A stretch of 64,000 nucleotides of DNA from Paucibacter sp. KCTC 42545 (GCF_001477625.1 NZ_CP013692.1:2976001-3040000), one strand, 5' to 3'. Counted from the stretch's first letter, positions 38,141 through 46,016 are shown. The notes: generated by a model from the letters alone, not told the origin. Numbers and translations: made by a program.

Positions 38141-38521
38141 ACGGATGGACCGTCGAAAAGCTCGCATCTCTAGTCAACGTCGTCTACGGCAAGTCCCCCG
38201 CCGAAATCGAGAAACTCGATGACGGATTTCCCATCTTCGGAACTGGCGGAGTTGTTGGATTCACGAATGAAATTGTTTGCGACGGCCCAAGTGTTATCTT
38301 GGGGCGAAAGGGCACGATTGACAAAGTTCAGCGATGTGCCGGGCCGTTCTGGGCAATTGACACCACGTACTACACGACTCCCAAACGGGAGTTCGACTGG
38401 TCATGGTTGTACTACGCCATCTCATCTTTCGACCTGAGAAAGCTGAACGAGGCTTCAGGTGTACCCAGTCTTAGTAGGGCGTCACTTGAAGCTCTCGAAG
38501 TGGCAACTCCTCCTCTTGACC
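38137..38521 (+). pseudogene. hsdS: Type I specificity subunit HsdS, truncated by IS3-family insertion
   Basis: About 128 residues of the first target-recognition half remain: GWTVEKLASLVNVVYGKSPA, FPIFGTGGVVGFTNE, VILGRKGTIDKVQ and TTYYTTPKREFDWSWLYYAI. The reading frame breaks right after LEALEVATPPLD, where the family continues into the central conserved helix, and IS3-type DNA begins. A normal HsdS has about 400 residues with two recognition domains; the second half and the downstream hsdR are gone. Confidence 0.88.
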
Positions 38522-39416
38522 TGCACCCTCCCAGCCGTACCAGCGTAATGGAGAGGAAGTCCATCAACCAGGAGAATGATGGACATGAAGAAGAGCAGAT
38601 TTACTGAGGAACAAATCATTGGGTTCCTGAAGCAGGCCGAGGCCGGCATGCCGATCAAGGAGCTGTGCCGGCAAGGCGGCTTCAGCGACGCCACGTTCTA
38701 CAAGTGGCGGGCCAAGTACGGCGGCATGCAGGCCACGGATGCCAAGCGACTGCGCGAGCTCGAAGGCGAGAACGCCAAGCTCAAGCGCCTGCTGGCAGAG
38801 GCCCACCTGGACATCCACGCGCTCAAGGACGTCTTCGGCGTAAAGCCCTAGCCCCGCAGGTCAGGCGCGACGCGGCGACCCAGATGATTGCCCAGCACCA
38901 TCTGTCCGAACGCCGCGCGTGCCGCCTGGTGGGGCTCTCCAGAGACAGCTATCGCAACCCGCCCGTGGTCGATGAGGCCACGCAGCAACTCAGCGCCAAG
39001 ATCGTCGAGATCGCACAGGTGCGGCGCCGCTTCGGCTATCGCCGCATCCATGACGTGCTGCGCCCACAGTTCCCAGGCGTCAATCACAAGCGCGTCTATC
39101 GGTTGTACAGCCAGGCGCAGTTGGCGGTGCGCAAGCGCAAGAAGATCAGACGGGCAGCCAGCGAGCGCGTGCCGCTCACCGTGCCGACCCGAGTCAATGA
39201 GGTGTGGAGCATGGACTTCGTTTCCGACAGCCTGGCCAATGGCCGGCGTATCAAGTGCCTGACTGTGGCCGACGACTTCACGCACGAGTGTGTGGACATC
39301 GCCGTGGACTACGGCATCTCGGGCCAGTACGTGACGCGGTTGCTGGACCGGGCCGCGATCTTCAGGGGCTACCCTGCGGCGGTGAGAACCGACAACGGGC
39401 CGGAGTTCACCTGCCG
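38522..39416 (+). mobile_element. Truncated IS3-family element (IS407-like)
   Basis: The left end is probably near 38522 (TGCACCCTCCCAGCC), just where hsdS homology stops. It carries an intact orfA and the first part of orfB. Homology stops at about 39417, where an IS21-family fragment is joined. The right end is missing. Confidence 0.82.
38585..38851 (+). CDS. IS3-family transposase OrfA
   Basis: This 88-residue helix-turn-helix and leucine-zipper protein begins [20 protein letters not shown], with [20 protein letters not shown] and a coiled coil ([18 protein letters not shown]), the OrfA of IS3-family elements. In intact elements a -1 frameshift near its end produces the OrfAB transposase. 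ATG 38585 is preferred over 38576 for spacing to the AGGAG site. Confidence 0.9.
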   Translation: MKKSRFTEEQIIGFLKQAEAGMPIKELCRQGGFSDATFYKWRAKYGGMQATDAKRLRELEGENAKLKRLLAEAHLDIHALKDVFGVKP

Positions 39417-39720
39417 GGCCCACGGCGACGGCTCCTTCGGCCGGCGCCTGGCACAACTGGCGCGCATTGACCTACTGGTGATCGATGACTTTGCGATTGC
39501 ACCGGTCACGGCGGCCGACCGTAACGACCTGCTGGAGTTGCTCGACGACCGGGTCGGCAGCCGCTCAACGCTCATCACCAGTCAGCTACCCGTCTCAAAC
39601 TGGCACCAATGGTTGGATGACCCGACATTGGCCGATGCCATCTTGGACCGGATCGTCCATTCGGCACAAAAGATCGCGCTCAAGGGCGAGTCGCTGCGCA
39701 AGAAACAGGACTCGGTATGA
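38836..39720 (+). pseudogene. Chimeric ORF: IS3 OrfB catalytic part fused in frame to IstB C-terminal part
   Basis: The first part is IS3 Orf[35 protein letters not shown] and the rve core with catalytic Asp in [11 protein letters not shown] and in [12 protein letters not shown]. Immediately after, the protein becomes IstB ([20 protein letters not shown] ... SLRKKQDSV) with no stop. The IS3 catalytic Glu is lost and the IstB Walker A is lost, so neither activity is expected. The first ATG in this frame is 38884; expression would otherwise need the OrfA frameshift. Confidence 0.88.
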
Positions 39721-39892
39721 GCACCAAACCAACCACCGCAGAACCGTCCGGGCCAGCCCAATTCAGGCTGATCGCGGACACCTGAGCTACCATCAACCCA
39801 GGCACTTGCGCGCACCCAAACTGTCCGCGATCAGTTTGAAACGCTGTCCGCCATCACGCTGAAATGGCTGTCCGGGATCGCTGAAATCCGCA
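39417..39892 (+). mobile_element. IS21-family fragment (inverted partial copy of 240-715)
   Basis: The 476 bp match the reverse complement of 240-715 without indels; I noticed at least four substitutions. It includes the last 100 codons of istB and the complete istB-side end with terminal repeats, ending ...GCTGAAATCCGCA. The other end and istA are missing. Confidence 0.9.
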
Positions 39893-40107
39893 CTAAGGCA
39901 TCCGTAGGAATGCCTGTCTACTGCGGCATTCAATAGCGGCATTTCATTGCGGCAGTCACTCCAACACCTTCATGAAATCTACATGCTGATAGCGGCGCCA
40001 TAGCGGCATAGATTACCGGTGTTCTCAATGAGCCCCATACCTTGCCGTTCGGCGGGGTTCTGGAGCCTTATTGTGAATAGAGCAACTCACCTCAGCGCCG
40101 AGGTCTT

Positions 40108-40263
40108 TCAAACAGCTACCCGCACACGCAATCCGGGTGCTTTGGTGTCTCGCAAAAAGGCTTGCACTTTTTCGGCTGGGCAGGACAAACGTGCAATTGC
40201 TCCTGCGGTCAATTCGCATGCTTTGCTCACGTCTATTTGGCTGTTCTTGCTTGGGCGGGCCAT
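40108..40263 (-). pseudogene. Tyrosine-recombinase integrase, N-terminal remnant
   Basis: The frame encodes 51 residues: MARPSKNSQIDVSKACELTA followed by GAIARLSCPAEKVQAFLRDT and KAPGLRVRVAV. The segment DTKAPGLRVRV is the usual start of the arm-binding domain in phage-type integrases. A stop follows where the family continues with about 350 more residues. It lies about 180 bases from attR and reads into the island, the expected place for the island's own integrase. The catalytic domain has been lost, probably with the IS rearrangement. Confidence 0.78.
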
Positions 40264-40289
40264 ATCGGGTCACTCCTGTTCTTTCTTGC

Positions 40290-40309
40290 CATGTAGCCAC
40301 CATGTAGCC
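40290..40309 (+). repeat. 20-bp island-end repeat, right copy
   Basis: Identical to 34706-34725 and just upstream of the integrase remnant; a candidate arm-type integrase site. Confidence 0.65.
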
Positions 40310-40441
40310 ACTTTCTCGATATTTGGCGGAATATCTATCAACACAAATGCCGTCCATAAATCAAGTTATGTGCGTGCAACCTGTTGATTTACAATGAGTT
40401 TAGCCACCCCAATCCATGCCGCTCTACAATGTTTCCGGGTT

Positions 40442-40490
40442 ATTCGTAATGAGAAGGTCGGGTGTTCGATTCATCTCTCCGGCACCAATA
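40442..40490 (+). repeat. attR of tRNA-Thr genomic island
   Basis: 49 bp identical to 34604-34652. Only the 3' half of the tRNA is present, so this copy is not a functional tRNA gene. Confidence 0.93.
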
Positions 40491-40754
40491 CAAAAAACGC
40501 AAAGCCCAGTTCGCAAGAACTGGGCTTTGTCGTTTCTGGCGTGCATGTAGGCGATGTGTAGGCACTTTGGTCCGAACAAACTGACCGCCTCGTGTCAGTC
40601 GTGAGTGCGAAACACGACTTCGACCCTGAACGGCCAAGCCCGATTGACGGGAAGACTCCATGTACTCAGAAGGACGAAGCTCACAAACTGCAGTCGGGCC
40701 GCCTGGCGCCTTGCACTTGGGCTCCACGCGCACGCCGGAAAGCAGGCCGCGGCG

Positions 40755-41168
40755 CTATGCCTTCGCGTTCGTCTCCGCCATCATGACGCTGGCGATAAGC
40801 CCGTAGACGGAGGCCCAGGCCTCCTTCGTTGCCGGTGTGAATGCAGGACCCAAACCCTGCTCAATCGTCTTCAGCAGTGCGGCGCCCACGGTGTCGTAGT
40901 GGGCCGGCTGTACACCGTAAGTCGAGTGGCGTTGACCCAGCTGCTGAAGCACGGGCACAAGGGAATCAAGATCGTCTAGCTTGGCAACGGCGGCATTGAT
41001 CATCTGCATCAACTTGCTCGCCTGCTGGGTCATGTCGCCCTTGAAGAGGGCTTTCAAGCTCGGGTCCGCTTCAAACAAGTTCGCGTAAAACAGCGCACCA
41101 GCAGCCGGGGCAATGGGGATAACTTTCGCCCATGAGTCCTGAACGAGGGTGATCGTTTGTTGGTCCAT
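40755..41168 (-). CDS. Single-domain globin
   Basis: This 137-residue myoglobin-like haem protein resembles bacterial haemoglobins and the globin part of flavohaemoglobins. It begins MDQQTITLVQDSWAKVIPIA. The proximal haem ligand is His81 in QLGQRHSTYGV, and the C-terminus KEAWASVYGLIASVMM matches the H helix. It would bind oxygen or nitric oxide. No reductase domain or partner is adjacent. It lies just outside the attR repeat, possibly within an older island remnant. Confidence 0.9.
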   Translation of the reverse strand: MDQQTITLVQDSWAKVIPIAPAAGALFYANLFEADPSLKALFKGDMTQQASKLMQMINAAVAKLDDLDSLVPVLQQLGQRHSTYGVQPAHYDTVGAALLKTIEQGLGPAFTPATKEAWASVYGLIASVMMAETNAKA

Positions 41169-41296
41169 ATTGGAATCCTGCTGGTGTTGTTGGCGGCTAC
41201 TCGCAAACTCTTGCCGGCATGTAGTGACTCGGCTTGCGCAAGCCTGAAATGATGCCCGCGGGCGACCTGCAATTGCCGCTCCACTTGAGCAGGAGA

Positions 41297-41581
41297 TTAG
41301 GCATCGGCGCGCTTGCGGCTGCGCAAACGTCGGAGGACAGGTGGGAGAAGCAAGCCAGCCAAGGTCATGGCAGCGAGTAGACCGACGAAAAGGGCTGGAA
41401 AGACCCAGGCTGGGTAGCTACTGAACCAGCCCATCAGGGTTGGGTTGAAAGCCTTACCGAACAATGCGCCAACCAGCCCGAATAGCCCACCCAAACACGC
41501 GTAGACGAGTGCGCGGCGCCCATCGAACAGGGCAGGACGTGGGCTGGATTCTGATTTGAAGTGAAGACTGGTCTTCGACAT
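41297..41581 (-). CDS. Small two-helix membrane protein
   Basis: This 94-residue protein has two membrane helices (ALVYACLGGLFGLVGALFG and WVFPALFVGLLAAMTLAGLL) and a basic C-terminus (RRLRSRKRADA). The family is not recognised. It lies between the globin and a HEPN-like gene, all on the minus strand with gaps of 65-130 bases. Confidence 0.6.
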   Translation of the reverse strand: MSKTSLHFKSESSPRPALFDGRRALVYACLGGLFGLVGALFGKAFNPTLMGWFSSYPAWVFPALFVGLLAAMTLAGLLLPPVLRRLRSRKRADA

Positions 41582-41646
41582 AGTTGAGCCAATGCCTAAT
41601 GTGCAATATGTGCGGCCGTCGTTTGCAAGTCTGCTCGATATGAAGG

Positions 41647-42195
41647 TTAGGCCGCTGCCGCACCGCGCCCGGAATCTCGGAGCACGAGAAGTAGGCTAAT
41701 GTTGTAAGAGAGAAACCCTTGCACGGCTTCGGTGACTTCGTTGCGGTCAATCCCACGCAGGTGTTGAACCTGGAGACGGACATCGTTGTCATAGTGACCT
41801 GCGGCCTTGTTGCGGAGTTGTGACCAGGATCGAATGCGTTTCAGCTGCGGCATCCAACGATCGCGAGCTGCTTTCAGGGCTTCGTGATCTACCGAAACGT
41901 CTCGATCAGTTGCCAGCTTGAGCATTCGATTCACGAGGTGGTTGCGGACGAGAAGATCATATTCGTACAGCCGATGAATGATGCTCTTGAGCGCGACCTT
42001 CTCGGCGAAGCCGGACGGATCATTCTTCCAGAGCGAGACAAGGTCATACGAAACGTCGTAATTGAAGATGGCGGACTGAAGTCGTAGCTCATAGAACTCG
42101 TGCGCCAAAGTACTTGAGGGAGGCGCTTCATATTCGGCAAGCGCCACGTTCAGACGGTCCTCGCTTTGCTTTAGCAGTTCATGCGGTGACTTCAT
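41647..42195 (-). CDS. HEPN-like hypothetical protein
   Basis: This all-helical soluble protein of 182 residues starts MKSPHELLKQSEDRLNVALA at ATG 42195. Near residues 124-135 it has WSQLRNKAAGHYDND, an R-x5-H arrangement (Arg128, His134) like the RNase motif of HEPN domains. HEPN proteins act in toxin-antitoxin and phage-defence systems as well as in simple RNA processing. There is no adjacent antitoxin (for example a MNT nucleotidyltransferase), so the assignment is tentative. Confidence 0.55.
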   Translation of the reverse strand: MKSPHELLKQSEDRLNVALAEYEAPPSSTLAHEFYELRLQSAIFNYDVSYDLVSLWKNDPSGFAEKVALKSIIHRLYEYDLLVRNHLVNRMLKLATDRDVSVDHEALKAARDRWMPQLKRIRSWSQLRNKAAGHYDNDVRLQVQHLRGIDRNEVTEAVQGFLSYNISLLLVLRDSGRGAAAA

Positions 42196-42569
42196 AGGCG
42201 GCCTAACTCGGATATATGGAGACAGAAGTGACACAAAAATAGGCACCCTGTCTGCATCACATGCTCAATGCGACAAGACTGCAAGCGGCTTGTAGCTTCG
42301 CTTTGCGCGGCACTTGCGGTGTGAAAAAAAGGCATTAAATGACAAGCAAAACCTCACGCAGATTCTGGCCTTCATTTCAGGCTGCAGTGCTCAGTAGCAA
42401 CCCACATCGGGGCCGCTTGATTTGATCGACGCCAAAACAAAAAGCACAAGGCCTCGCTCGTGAGAGCCAGGCTTTGTCGTTTCTGGGATTCGCACCACCC
42501 GCAGCGGAGGCGCAGGACCGCCGGATTTGGGTCGCATAATCAATCTGGCTTGCCCACTCCTGCCCACCC
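42196..42569. other. Intergenic region with a third copy of island-flank sequence
   Basis: No supported gene is present. Positions 42431-42487 resemble the sequence after attR: CCAAAACAAAAAGCACAAGG against CCAATACAAAAAACGCAAAG, then GGCTTTGTCGTTTCTGG identical in both. This looks like a degenerate attachment-site flank. Confidence 0.5.
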
Positions 42570-43325
42570 ATGCACATCTTTTACCGACTGCCGGTTCTGC
42601 TGCTTTGCGCGCTGCTCTGGGGGCCGGCAGTTGGCCGGGACCTGCTGGCTGTAGGCACCCATTTCCCTCGCGTTTTCGAGTTGGATGCCAAGGGGCAAGC
42701 GAGCGGCTTGGCGGTTGATCTATTGAACCGGGCCGCTGGCTTGCAGGGGCAGCGATTGCGCTTTGAAAGCGTGCCGTGGGCGCGGGCGCAGATGATGGTG
42801 GAGCAAGGGCAGGCGGACATTTTGATCGGCCCCTATCGCACGCCGGAACGAGAGGCGCGCTTCCTTTTTTCGAAGCGCGGCTTTTATGAAGACGCGCTGG
42901 TGTTCTATGCCTTGCCCAGCAATGCAGGGCTGTGGCGTGGCGACCCGAACGAGCTGAGCGGCCATTCGGTGGGGCTGGTCGTGGGCTGGGCCTATGGCCC
43001 GGCAATCGAACAAGCCCGCAGCAAGCTCAAGCTCAGCCATCCAGGCGATGTGGCCACCGGCTTGCGCATGTTGCAACGCGGTCGCATCGAACTACTGGCC
43101 AGCAATGAGCGCAATACCGAACCGGTGCTGCAGGCGATGGGTCTGACGCAGCAAATGCTCGTTCTGCAACCGCCGATCGCGGTGCAGGCCGGGCATTTCG
43201 CCTACCCCCGCAACGCGCAGGGCGAGGAGTTGCGGCAGGCTTTTGACCTTGGACTGGAGTCGCTGCACAGCTCCGGCGCGTTAAGGGAGCTAGGGCGGCA
43301 TTGGGGCGTCAAAGTTCCAGACTAA
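42570..43325 (+). CDS. Periplasmic substrate-binding protein, family 3-like
   Basis: This 251-residue protein has a signal peptide (RLPVLLLCALLWGPAVG) and a two-lobed amino-acid-type binding fold (FPRVFELDAKGQASGLAVDL, PWARAQMMVEQGQADILIGP, SGHSVGLVVGWAYGP). No permease or ATPase genes are nearby. Such orphan binding proteins are common in this bacterial group and may be sensors or stray transport components. The ligand is unknown. Confidence 0.82.
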   Translation: MHIFYRLPVLLLCALLWGPAVGRDLLAVGTHFPRVFELDAKGQASGLAVDLLNRAAGLQGQRLRFESVPWARAQMMVEQGQADILIGPYRTPEREARFLFSKRGFYEDALVFYALPSNAGLWRGDPNELSGHSVGLVVGWAYGPAIEQARSKLKLSHPGDVATGLRMLQRGRIELLASNERNTEPVLQAMGLTQQMLVLQPPIAVQAGHFAYPRNAQGEELRQAFDLGLESLHSSGALRELGRHWGVKVPD

Positions 43326-43379
43326 GGCGGGGCCGAGGGCCCTCGCCTTGCTGCACCGAATCCGGGAAACAGAGGCCAC

Positions 43380-44462
43380 TCAGGACAGGTTCAAGCCCTC
43401 GTGCTCGGCAAGTGTCACCATCGCCGCCTCAAACATCGCCCGTGATGCGCCCGCCACGCGCTGCAGATGGGCGTGCAGTTCGGCATCAGCCGGGCTGCGC
43501 TTGATGCAGGCGGCGCTGTAGGCCTCAAAGCTGGAGAGTTGCATCAGCAACTCAGCGATGTGGCGCGGGCATTCGCAGGCCAGTGTGGGCGACAAGCCCG
43601 CAATGGCCGTCAGCGCCGCATCGTCAAAGCGGCGCGGCGGTGGGCTAACGCCATCGGCCAACAGCGTGTTGGCTGCGATCGCTGGCACAAGCGTCGGTGC
43701 CAGTTGGGCAGACTTGGCTTCAATGCTTGCCTGCAGCGCGCCGAGCCATTGGCCGAGATCCTCATCCTCGGGCGGCTCGCGCAAAAGCGCGGCACCGGCT
43801 TCGGCCAATGCCCGCTTGGCGGCGGCGCCGGCAAAGCGGTAGACCACAGCGAAGCGAGCCGCTGAGCGGGCTTGCTGCGCCAGCTTGATGATGGGCAACA
43901 CTTCGGACGGCAGCGCGGGCCAATGGCAGATGAGCAAGTCGCAAGCCACCTCGGGCGCGTGGGCAGCGGCCTCCTCCAAACTCTCAAACACCGCCAGCAG
44001 CTTGAGCGGCTGGCCCAGGCTTTGCGCCACCGCCGGGCGCTGCAAACGCGCGGCCAGCGCATGGCCCACCACCACCACGCGCAAGGCGGCAGCACCCGGC
44101 CGCGCCGGCTTGCCTTTACTCCCGCCCGCTGCGGGACTGCTCTGCTGCGCGTGCAATTGCTGTGCAGCCAAAGCCTGCAGCTGCGCCGTGGACAAGCCGG
44201 CCGTGGCGCCGATGGCATGACCCTGATCAGTCAACTGGCGCAGCAGCATCACCCGCTGCACATCGGCCGCGCTGTAAAGCCGGTGGCCTGAGGGCGCCGT
44301 GCCGGGGCGCACTGCCTGATAGCGCTGCTCCCATATGCGCAGGGTGGCCACCGGCATCTGCGCCATGCGCGCGACCGCACTGCTGCGGAAAGACGGCGCG
44401 GCCTCTTCAATCAGCCCCCTGGAAGGTTCATTCGGCGGCGGCATTGATTTGCGCATCATCAT
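43380..44462 (-). CDS. MerR-family regulator, LitR/CarH-like
   Basis: This protein of about 360 residues has an N-terminal MerR winged helix (RSSAVARMAQMPVATLRIWE, QRYQAVRPGTAPSGHRLYSA) and a long C-terminal part. The latter contains a Rossmann-like segment (LRVVVVGHALAARLQRPAVA ... CDLLICHWPALPSEV) in the place of the B12-binding domain of LitR/CarH light regulators. I do not see the DxHxxG cobalamin motif. Start codons at 44462/44459/44456 are preferred over 44531, which overlaps the direct repeats. It is divergent from the photolyase operon, which it probably controls. Confidence 0.82.
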   Translation of the reverse strand: MMMRKSMPPPNEPSRGLIEEAAPSFRSSAVARMAQMPVATLRIWEQRYQAVRPGTAPSGHRLYSAADVQRVMLLRQLTDQGHAIGATAGLSTAQLQALAAQQLHAQQSSPAAGGSKGKPARPGAAALRVVVVGHALAARLQRPAVAQSLGQPLKLLAVFESLEEAAAHAPEVACDLLICHWPALPSEVLPIIKLAQQARSAARFAVVYRFAGAAAKRALAEAGAALLREPPEDEDLGQWLGALQASIEAKSAQLAPTLVPAIAANTLLADGVSPPPRRFDDAALTAIAGLSPTLACECPRHIAELLMQLSSFEAYSAACIKRSPADAELHAHLQRVAGASRAMFEAAMVTLAEHEGLNLS

Positions 44463-44466
44463 TCGC

Positions 44467-44542
44467 TTGAGTTGATTTTGAGTTTGATTATGAGCGACAA
44501 ATCGACACCAAAAGACCTTCGAGTTCATCATGAGTTGCTTTG
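44467..44542. promoter_or_regulatory. Direct-repeat operator between regulator and photolyase operon
   Basis: GAGTT-type half-sites recur at 44469, 44480 and (diverged) 44492, and again at 44521 and 44532. Spacings within groups are 11, 12 and 11 bases, i.e. one helical turn, as in CarH/LitR operators made of direct repeats. The block spans the short gap between the divergent start codons. Confidence 0.55.
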
Positions 44543-44557
44543 TTTTATCATCCAGCC

Positions 44558-44929
44558 ATGAAAACGCCCGCCGCCACGCCGCTTCCGACCCTGTATTTCG
44601 ATGGCGCCTGCCCGGTCTGCTCCCGCGAGGTGGCGATGTACCGCAGCCAGCCTGGCGCCGAGCACATCCAATGGCTGGACGTGGCGCGCTGCGAGCCTGG
44701 CGAGTTAGGCCCGGGTTTGAGCCGCGAGGCCGCCATGGCCCGCCTGCATTGGCGCCACCCGGACGGCCGCCTGGTCAGCGGCGCGCAGGCCTTCACCACT
44801 CTGTGGCAGACGCTGCCGCGCTGGGCATGGCTGGGCCGGCTGCTGGGCTCTGCGTTCGCGCTCAAGCTGCTGGAACCGGCTTATCGGGGCTTTCTATTCA
44901 TTCGGCGCGCTTGGCGCCAGCCCAAGTGA
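44558..44929 (+). CDS. DCC-family thiol-disulfide oxidoreductase-like protein (DUF393)
   Basis: This 123-residue protein has the DCC hallmark YFDGACPVCSREVAMY (DxxCxxC) and the downstream AFTTLWQTLPRW and PAYRGFLFIRR segments of DUF393. The CxxC suggests a redox role. It is the first gene of a plus-strand operon running to 49395, only 10 bases before the FAD-protein gene. The promoter contains the putative light-regulator operator. Confidence 0.88.
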   Translation: MKTPAATPLPTLYFDGACPVCSREVAMYRSQPGAEHIQWLDVARCEPGELGPGLSREAAMARLHWRHPDGRLVSGAQAFTTLWQTLPRWAWLGRLLGSAFALKLLEPAYRGFLFIRRAWRQPK

Positions 44930-44939
44930 GGGTGGCGAC

Positions 44940-46016
44940 ATGAGGACCAATTCCGCACCTCGCATCGCCATCATCGGCGCCGGCATGGCGGGCGCCAGCT
45001 GCGCCCAATTGCTGGCCAGCGCCGGATGGGCTGTGCAGGTATTCGACAAATCGCGCGGCGTGGGCGGCCGCATGAGCACGCGCCGGCTCGATTGGACTGA
45101 TGCCAGCGGCAGCGCACACCCGGCCAGCTTTGATCACGGCGCGCCCTGCTTCAGCGCGCACTCGGCTGACTTCGCCAGCTTTGTCGCCCAGGCCGCAGGC
45201 GACGGGCTGCTGACCCGCTGGAGCCCGCGCATGGCGCCCAGCAGCTATCTGCCGCTGGGCAGCCCTGACCTGTGGACGCCCACACCCGATATGCCTGCCC
45301 TGTGCCGCAGCTTGCTGGCGGGCCTGCCGGTGCGCACCGGCTGCGCCATTGAGGCGCTGCGCCGCGACGAAAGCGGCTGGCGCCTGGAGAGCGGCGGCAC
45401 GACGGTGGACCAAGGCTTCGCGGCCGTAGTGGTGGCGATTCCTCCCGCGCAGGCTGCCGCCTTGCTGCAAGACCACCAAGCCGCTTGGGCCCAACAAGCG
45501 CAGGCTCAAAAGATGCTGCCTGGCTGGGCCTTGATGGCCGTCACCGATGAAATAGCCTCGGCCGAAGCCCCAGCCTGGGACCTGGCCTGGCCCAGCAGCG
45601 GACCGCTGGCCTGGGTGATTCGCGACGATGCCAAGCCCGGGCGCAAGCCGCAGCCCGGCCTGACCCACTGGGTCGCGCACGCCACGGTGGACTGGAGCCA
45701 AACTCATCTCGAAGCGCCGGCCGCCGAGGTGGAGGCCGCCCTCAAACAAGCCCTGGCTCAGCAACTCGGCCGCCAACCGCATTGGCACTACAGCACCGTG
45801 CACCGTTGGCGTTATGCCTCGGTGCCGCGCGCTGCGGCTTCCAGTATCTCCACCACCACCCACCGCTGGGATGCCGCCATCGGCCTTGGCGCCTGCGGCG
45901 ATGCCCTGGGCGGCGCCGGCGTTGAGGGCGCTTGGGCTTCAGCCCGCGCTTTGGCGGCGGCAATCAACGCAAGCAGCAAGACCCCACTGTCCCATGACCG
46001 GCCAGCACACGCATGA
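44940..46016 (+). CDS. FAD-dependent NAD(P)-type oxidoreductase (renalase-like)
   Basis: This 358-residue flavoprotein has an N-terminal Rossmann fingerprint IAIIGAGMAGASCAQLLASA, the second motif VFDKSRGVGGRMSTRR and a late FAD motif GLGACGDALGGAGVEGAWAS. The pattern matches the amine-oxidase/renalase-like proteins often encoded beside bacterial photolyases. It overlaps the methyltransferase gene by four bases. The substrate is unknown. Confidence 0.88.
   Translation: MRTNSAPRIAIIGAGMAGASCAQLLASAGWAVQVFDKSRGVGGRMSTRRLDWTDASGSAHPASFDHGAPCFSAHSADFASFVAQAAGDGLLTRWSPRMAPSSYLPLGSPDLWTPTPDMPALCRSLLAGLPVRTGCAIEALRRDESGWRLESGGTTVDQGFAAVVVAIPPAQAAALLQDHQAAWAQQAQAQKMLPGWALMAVTDEIASAEAPAWDLAWPSSGPLAWVIRDDAKPGRKPQPGLTHWVAHATVDWSQTHLEAPAAEVEAALKQALAQQLGRQPHWHYSTVHRWRYASVPRAAASSISTTTHRWDAAIGLGACGDALGGAGVEGAWASARALAAAINASSKTPLSHDRPAHA

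Larger units (their letters stand above)
34653..40490. mobile_element. Genomic island integrated in tRNA-Thr(CGT)
   Basis: This 5.8-kb segment lies between two identical 49-bp direct repeats of the tRNA-Thr 3' half. It carries an N-terminal integrase remnant pointing inward next to the right repeat, and 20-bp repeats just inside both ends. Its cargo is a lipoprotein gene, a PEP-CTERM fragment, hsdM, a broken hsdS, and IS3/IS21 debris. The left part has lower GC than the neighbouring core genes. With the integrase truncated it should be immobile on its own. Confidence 0.88.
40264..40754. other. Non-coding right end of island and flank
   Basis: No gene is supported here. The region contains the 20-bp repeat (40290-40309), attR (40442-40490), a strong hairpin AAAGCCCAGTTC-GCAA-GAACTGGGCTTT (40501-40528) that probably was the tRNA-Thr terminator, and a CATGTAGGCGATGTGTAGG doublet near 40543. 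Confidence 0.55.

Noticed and set aside
40025..40357. 110-residue minus-strand frame near attR
   Set aside because: A different frame of the integrase remnant; the real homology lies at 40108-40263.
40442..40490. Second tRNA-Thr gene
   Set aside because: Only the 3' half is present; there is no D-arm or 5' acceptor strand, so it is an attachment-site duplicate.
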